Below, piece after piece: positions 6,648 through 7,608 of a stretch of DNA of 7,608 bases. The stretch covers positions 1-7,608 of the forward strand of contig JAQVSH010000077.1 in assembly GCA_028700615.1 (NCBI GenBank), written 5' to 3'. The notes beneath the pieces were generated by a model. The model was not told where the DNA came from and did no database searches. It was given only the letters and a program-made list of their open reading frames with translations. How positions within the stretch are numbered: position 1 is the stretch's first letter; every line of letters begins with the position of its first letter. Made by a program: the position numbers and the translations under genes. This DNA is from Bacteroidales bacterium (GTDB lineage Bacteria; Bacteroidota; Bacteroidia; Bacteroidales; UBA4181).

Positions 6648-7608
6648 ACTTTGGTCCATTAAAAATATGTCCATTAAGAATAAAATAATTACGGTTGTTT
6701 TATTCGTAACTTTTATTGCCGTATTGGTAGGTTTTGTATTCATTGCAAAATGGGATATCAACAGGGTTAGAAAAAACATTCAGGAAAGTTTAGTTGTAAA
6801 CGCCCAATTGATTGGAGATTATTGCGTAGTACCGCTGTATTTTGGGGACCGGCAACAGGCTGCAGAAGCCCTGTTACGTTTAAAATTTCTCGAATCGGTC
6901 GAGTCCGGATATTTGTTTACTGAAAAAGGAGAACTTTTTGCTACATATCCTGACTCACTACAGGATAAAAATCTTCCTACCGTAACCCAGATCGAAAGTT
7001 CGATGCTGAAAGATGGTTTTTTTTACATTTCCGAGCCTATTTCTTTTAAAGGGAAAGTATTGGGAGTCATCTATGTCCGGGCAAATTCAAAATTGCTTGA
7101 ATCTCAAAAAAGAATACTTTTTACCATCATTTTCATATTGATCATCATACTGGTGGTGATGTCCTATCTGATCGCGGCAGGTATGCAGAAAATGATTTCC
7201 GAACCAATTCTGAATTTAGCCAGGTTGACGGCCTCCATTTCAAGAAATCAGGATTTTACGGTTCAGATCCAACCACCAGGACGCGATGAAGTGGGAATTC
7301 TTTACCAGCAATTTAATCATCTGCTGGCCCAGTTGTTAAAAAAACAAAATGAAAGAGAAGAAGCAGAAAAAAAACTCAAAGACAGTGAAGCTCAATTTCG
7401 TTATTTGTTTGAACAAAATCCCGCCGTTTTGATGATCTATGAACTGGGAAGTCTTCAGGTCCTTGCAGTAAATGAGGCTTTCATACGTCATTACGGATAC
7501 TCTCAGCAAGAAATATTATCCATGAGACTTCCTGATATCTTTCCTGTAAAAGAGCAGGGCCCCGTTTCGGACTTAACCCGAAGGTTAATAGGGCTTTCCT
7601 ATTCAGGA
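6640..7608 (+). CDS. Membrane sensor with CHASE8-like, HAMP and PAS domains; C-terminal output domain outside window
   Basis: Seen: an open frame of 323 codons running off the right edge. Start ATG at 6640 lies inside the YfiR-like gene (ATGAATAG, 8-bp overlap), which suggests translational coupling; an in-frame ATG at 6667 is an alternative. Order: short cytoplasmic tail, TM1 (about 16-36), a periplasmic domain of about 120 residues resembling CHASE8 (SLVVNAQLIGDYCVVPLYFG, 50-69, to GVIYVRANS, 142-150), TM2 (about 159-180), HAMP (about 180-233, Pro189 and DEVGILYQQFN), a charged coiled coil (about 230-250), then a PAS domain from about 247 (FRYLFEQNPAVLMIYE, AVNEAFIRHYGYS). Known: CHASE8-HAMP is the architecture of YfiN, which ends in GGDEF. 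The output here is not visible; a histidine kinase is as likely as GGDEF, particularly after a PAS in Bacteroidota. Probably acts at the inner membrane as the YfiR target. Confidence 0.87.
   Translation, partial: MNRLWSIKNMSIKNKIITVVLFVTFIAVLVGFVFIAKWDINRVRKNIQESLVVNAQLIGDYCVVPLYFGDRQQAAEALLRLKFLESVESGYLFTEKGELFATYPDSLQDKNLPTVTQIESSMLKDGFFYISEPISFKGKVLGVIYVRANSKLLESQKRILFTIIFILIIILVVMSYLIAAGMQKMISEPILNLARLTASISRNQDFTVQIQPPGRDEVGILYQQFNHLLAQLLKKQNEREEAEKKLKDSEAQFRYLFEQNPAVLMIYELGSLQVLAVNEAFIRHYGYSQQEILSMRLPDIFPVKEQGPVSDLTRRLIGLSYSG

Overview
The window looks like a chromosomal stretch from a Bacteroidota (Bacteroidetes) bacterium. This rests on AT-rich spacers, exported proteins whose signal peptides end in ...A|Q, a TonB-dependent receptor ending in Phe, weak Shine-Dalgarno signals, and candidate promoters of the TAnnTTTG type. 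Genus cannot be fixed from sequence alone. No rRNA, tRNA, CRISPR array or intact insertion sequence was seen.

Left part, minus strand (2706 down to 1): three closely spaced genes that probably form one transcription unit. In transcription order they are a secreted alpha/beta-hydrolase esterase with CHB_HEX_C-like and PA14-like C-terminal modules, a DinB-superfamily protein, and a PhzF-family isomerase/epimerase whose C-terminus is cut off by the window edge. The spacers are only 37 and 45 bp.

Middle (2707-4072): a divergent spacer, a plus-strand secreted SGNH/GDSL hydrolase, and a second spacer. The two spacers carry copies of one 100-bp element (2862-2961 and 3866-3965) in the same orientation. 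The copies are 88 % identical without gaps, and each lies about 110-120 bp upstream of a start codon. Both have the same potential hairpins, and one stem shows a compensatory base-pair change. This is the most unexplained signal in the window: either a family of upstream regulatory or structured-RNA elements, or a small dispersed repeat.

Right part, plus strand (4073-7608): a tight three-gene operon encoding an outer-membrane TonB-dependent receptor, a periplasmic YfiR/DUF4154-like protein, and a membrane sensor. The sensor has a CHASE8-like periplasmic domain, a HAMP domain and a PAS domain, and it runs off the window before its output domain. The layout suggests an envelope signalling chain (outer-membrane receptor to periplasmic YfiR to inner-membrane YfiN-like sensor). 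It resembles the YfiBNR system, but with a TonB-dependent receptor in the outer-membrane position and an unknown output domain.
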